From Burkholderia sp. WAC0059 (GTDB lineage Bacteria > Pseudomonadota > Gammaproteobacteria > Burkholderiales > Burkholderiaceae): DNA of 64,000 nucleotides. How positions within the stretch are numbered: position 1 is the first letter of the stretch; each line of letters begins with the position of its first letter. Made by a program: the position numbers and the translations under genes. The notes under the pieces were generated by a model. That model saw nothing but the letters and a program-made list of their open reading frames with translations, was not told the DNA's origin and did no database searches. The stretch spans positions 248,001-312,000 of the forward strand of contig NZ_PNEO01000002.1 in assembly GCF_002870125.1 (NCBI RefSeq), written 5' to 3'. Positions 61,857-64,000 of this stretch are shown here, in pieces.

Positions 61857-63554
61857 ATGATTCACCGTCCCGTCGAATCGCTCGAAACCATCGCCGCCCG
61901 GCGCGGCGCCAGCGTCCTGCTCGAAACGTTGAGCAGTCTCGGATGCGAATACGTCTTCGGCAATCCCGGCACGACCGAACTGCCGTTGATGGACGCGCTG
62001 CTCGACACGCCGCAGATCCGGTACGTGTGGGCGCTTCAGGAAGCCAGCGTCGTCGCGATGGCCGACGGCTATGCGCAGGCGGCCGGCAAGCCCGGCTTCA
62101 TCAACCTGCACACGGCGGGCGGGCTCGGACACGGCATGGGCAATCTGCTCAACGCCAGCGTCTCGTGCACGCCGCTCGTGGTGACGGCGGGCCAGCAGGA
62201 CCGGCGGCACAGCCTCACGGACCCGCTGCTGTTCGGCGATCTCGTGAGCATCGCGCGGCCGGCGGTGAAATGGGCGCAGGAAGCCAGCAGCGCCGATCAG
62301 CTTCCCGTCCTCGTCAGACGCGCGTTTCAGGACGCCAACGCGGCGCCGTCCGGCCCCGTCTTTCTGTCGCTGCCGATGGACGTGATGGAGGAAATGAGCA
62401 CGGTCGACGTCGGGTCGCCGTCGACGATCGACCGGCGTCCGGTCGCCGGCTCGCTCGACGCGCTGGCCGACGCGCTGGCCGCGATCCCGCCCGGCCGGCT
62501 TGCGATCATCGCCGGCGACGAAATCCGTTCCAGCGACGCCGCCAGCGAAGCGCTTCGACTCGCACAGACGCTGGCCGCTCCGGTGTTCGGTTCCTCGTGG
62601 CCGGCCTGCATCCCGTTTCCGACGTCGAGCCCGCTATGGGCCGGAAACCTTCCGACGAAGGCAACGGACATCGCCGAAAAGCTCGCGCCGTTCGACGCCA
62701 TTTTCGCGCTGGGCGGCAAATCGCTGATCACGATTCTCTATTCGCACGGCTCCGCCGTGCCGCGAGGTTGCGACGTCTTCCAGATGTCGGCCGACGTGCG
62801 GGACCTGGGACGCACCTACTACACGAAGCTCTCCGTGGTCGGCGACATCAAGGCCTCGCTCCGGCACCTGCTCCCCCGCCTCGAACAGCGCGTCGCAAAC
62901 AATACGACAGCCTATGCCGAAGCCCGGACGAAGGCCGCCGACGCCCAACTGAAGCGCCGCGCCGAACTCGACGCGCTGGCCGCCGCGCAATTCGATGCGC
63001 CGGTCATCACGCCGCTCGTCGCCGCGCAGCAGGCCATGCGCGCGATCGGCGAGCGGACGCCGATCGTCGACGAGGCGATCGTGACGTCATCGGTGCTTCG
63101 ACGCTTCCTGAACAGCCCGTCGGGAAGGCAGTATTCGTTCCTGCGCGGCGGCGGCCTCGGCTGGGGCATGCCGGCTGCGGTCGGACACTCCCTCGGACTC
63201 GGACGGGAACCGGTCGTCTGTCTGGTCGGAGACGGCGCGTCCCTCTATTCGCCCCAGGCGCTGTGGACCGCGGCCTATGAAAAGCTGCCCGTGACGTTTG
63301 TCGTGATGAACAACCGGGAATACAACGTCCTGAAGAACTTCATGAGCTCGCAGGCGCATTACACGGCGGCGAAGTCGAACCGGTTCATTGCGATGGAGAT
63401 CGACAACCCGCCCATCGACTATCTCGCGCTGGCCGCCTCGATGGGCGTTCCGGCACGACGCGTCGTGCGGGCGGCGGACATCGCGCCGGCGATCGAGGCC
63501 GCCATCGCGTCGGGCGGGACCAATCTGATCGAGGTCGTGATCGGTTCCGCGTGA
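61857..63554 (+). CDS. Benzoylformate decarboxylase-like TPP enzyme
   Basis: 565-residue TPP enzyme. The Pyr domain has FGNPGTTELPLMDALLD, Glu62 (ALQEASVVAMADG) and INLHTAGGLG (His85, matching His70 of Pseudomonas putida BFD); the PP domain has GDGASLYSPQALWTAA followed by MNNREYNVLKNF. The serine of the BFD motif GNPGSNELP is Thr39 here, and by eye no His aligns with BFD His281. So it is related to MdlC, but probably with a different substrate, or it is another ThDP lyase. AAAAAGG lies upstream of the ATG. Confidence 0.82.
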   Translation: MIHRPVESLETIAARRGASVLLETLSSLGCEYVFGNPGTTELPLMDALLDTPQIRYVWALQEASVVAMADGYAQAAGKPGFINLHTAGGLGHGMGNLLNASVSCTPLVVTAGQQDRRHSLTDPLLFGDLVSIARPAVKWAQEASSADQLPVLVRRAFQDANAAPSGPVFLSLPMDVMEEMSTVDVGSPSTIDRRPVAGSLDALADALAAIPPGRLAIIAGDEIRSSDAASEALRLAQTLAAPVFGSSWPACIPFPTSSPLWAGNLPTKATDIAEKLAPFDAIFALGGKSLITILYSHGSAVPRGCDVFQMSADVRDLGRTYYTKLSVVGDIKASLRHLLPRLEQRVANNTTAYAEARTKAADAQLKRRAELDALAAAQFDAPVITPLVAAQQAMRAIGERTPIVDEAIVTSSVLRRFLNSPSGRQYSFLRGGGLGWGMPAAVGHSLGLGREPVVCLVGDGASLYSPQALWTAAYEKLPVTFVVMNNREYNVLKNFMSSQAHYTAAKSNRFIAMEIDNPPIDYLALAASMGVPARRVVRAADIAPAIEAAIASGGTNLIEVVIGSA

Positions 63555-63629
63555 TTTTCCGACGGGCGCGGTAAGGCTTGCCGGGGCCGTGGATGCAGGC
63601 TCACCGTCGTATTGCGAGCCCGGACGGCG

Positions 63630-64000
63630 TCATGAGACCACGCCGCTACTGGCGAGTACCGCATGCAGCAGCACGTTCGCGCCGGCCTCCGCCCATTCCG
63701 GCGTGATCGCCTCGGTCTCGTTGTGGCTCAGGCCGTCGACGCAAGGCACGAAGATCATGCCCGTCGGGGCGATTCGCGCAAGATGGCAGGCGTCGTGGCC
63801 CGCGCCCGAGATGATGTCTGCGTGAGAAAGGCCGAGCATCTGCGCCGCGGTACGCACGGCCTCGACACAAACCGGCGCGAACGGCACGGACGGGTATTCG
63901 AAGATCTGCTCGATCGAATGTCCCAGCCCGATGCCGCGAGCCACCGTCTCGAGTTGCGCGCGCAGCGCGGCATCCATTTCCGCGAGAACGGCCGCGTCGG
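63630..64000 (-). CDS. M20 family amidohydrolase (partial, C-terminal part)
   Basis: C-terminal 123 residues of a Zn-dependent amidase (allantoate amidohydrolase, N-carbamoyl-amino acid hydrolase or related). The end carries GAGHDACHLARIAPTGMIFVP and the following GLSHNETE, the conserved C-terminal motif with metal-ligand His of the M20 hydantoinase/carbamoylase group. Its start is beyond the window edge. Convergent with the TPP enzyme gene. The full enzyme is needed to choose among allantoate, ureidoglycolate or carbamoyl-amino acid substrates. Confidence 0.85.
   Translation of the reverse strand, partial: DAAVLAEMDAALRAQLETVARGIGLGHSIEQIFEYPSVPFAPVCVEAVRTAAQMLGLSHADIISGAGHDACHLARIAPTGMIFVPCVDGLSHNETEAITPEWAEAGANVLLHAVLASSGVVS

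Overview
The window is very GC-rich, with strongly G/C-biased third codon positions. Its gene families (DUF3022-like, PGDYG, DUF2934, UPF0391, a PrkA-YeaH-SpoVR operon, many LysR/TetR/IclR regulators beside transporters) point to a large Burkholderia-type betaproteobacterial genome. One promoter (60081-60141) fits the hrpII-box rule used by Ralstonia and by plant-associated Burkholderia with an Hrp type III secretion system, so a plant- or fungus-associated Burkholderia sensu lato is the best guess. No rRNA, tRNA, CRISPR array, intact insertion sequence or replication origin was seen. The coding is ordinary chromosomal or second-replicon accessory content.

Region by region. 0.3-7 kb: a tripartite RND efflux operon (membrane fusion protein, pump, outer-membrane factor, each joined by an ATGA overlap) divergent from its TetR regulator. 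7-17.7 kb: mixed genes, namely DUF2795, a phospholipase B/C45-like Ntn hydrolase, a ClC channel with CBS domains, a GST, a YeiH-type transporter with divergent LysR, a KdgR/PtxS-like LacI regulator, a YhfC-type intramembrane protease and two small family proteins. 17.8-23 kb: a Spy/CpxP-like periplasmic protein, a broken Lrp/saccharopine dehydrogenase fusion remnant, CorA, an RbsR-like repressor and a 2-keto-4-pentenoate hydratase. 23.7-28.7 kb: the stress/starvation operon prkA-yeaH-spoVR ending in a terminator. 29-35.4 kb: SulP transporter, single-domain response regulator, small lipoprotein, IclR and MFS transporter, MgtC.

35.5-40 kb: a second, unrelated drug efflux operon of EmrAB-OMF type. 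40.3-53.4 kb: a stress-flavoured islet of small soluble proteins together with Kup, a PoxB-like pyruvate oxidase, DUF3175, DUF4142, a CBS pair and a PfpI/DJ-1 protein. It also holds a glycoconjugate-like locus (glycosyltransferase, NodS-like methyltransferase, acyl-CoA dehydrogenase-like protein and small membrane protein on the minus strand, PIG-L deacetylase on the plus strand), followed by UPF0391 and DUF2934 proteins. 53.6-64 kb: catabolic and regulatory modules, namely an MFS permease with a TetR, an alpha/beta hydrolase, a LysR divergent from an indolepyruvate/pyruvate decarboxylase, an orphan gene behind the hrpII-type promoter, an Lrp regulator divergent from a benzoylformate decarboxylase-like enzyme, and an M20 amidohydrolase cut by the window edge.

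The two most interesting places are the orphan hrpII-box gene at 60170-60883, which looks like an undescribed type III secreted protein, and the five-gene glycoconjugate-like locus at 48007-52185, whose product cannot be named from the sequence. All family calls come from reading the translations; no database search was run.
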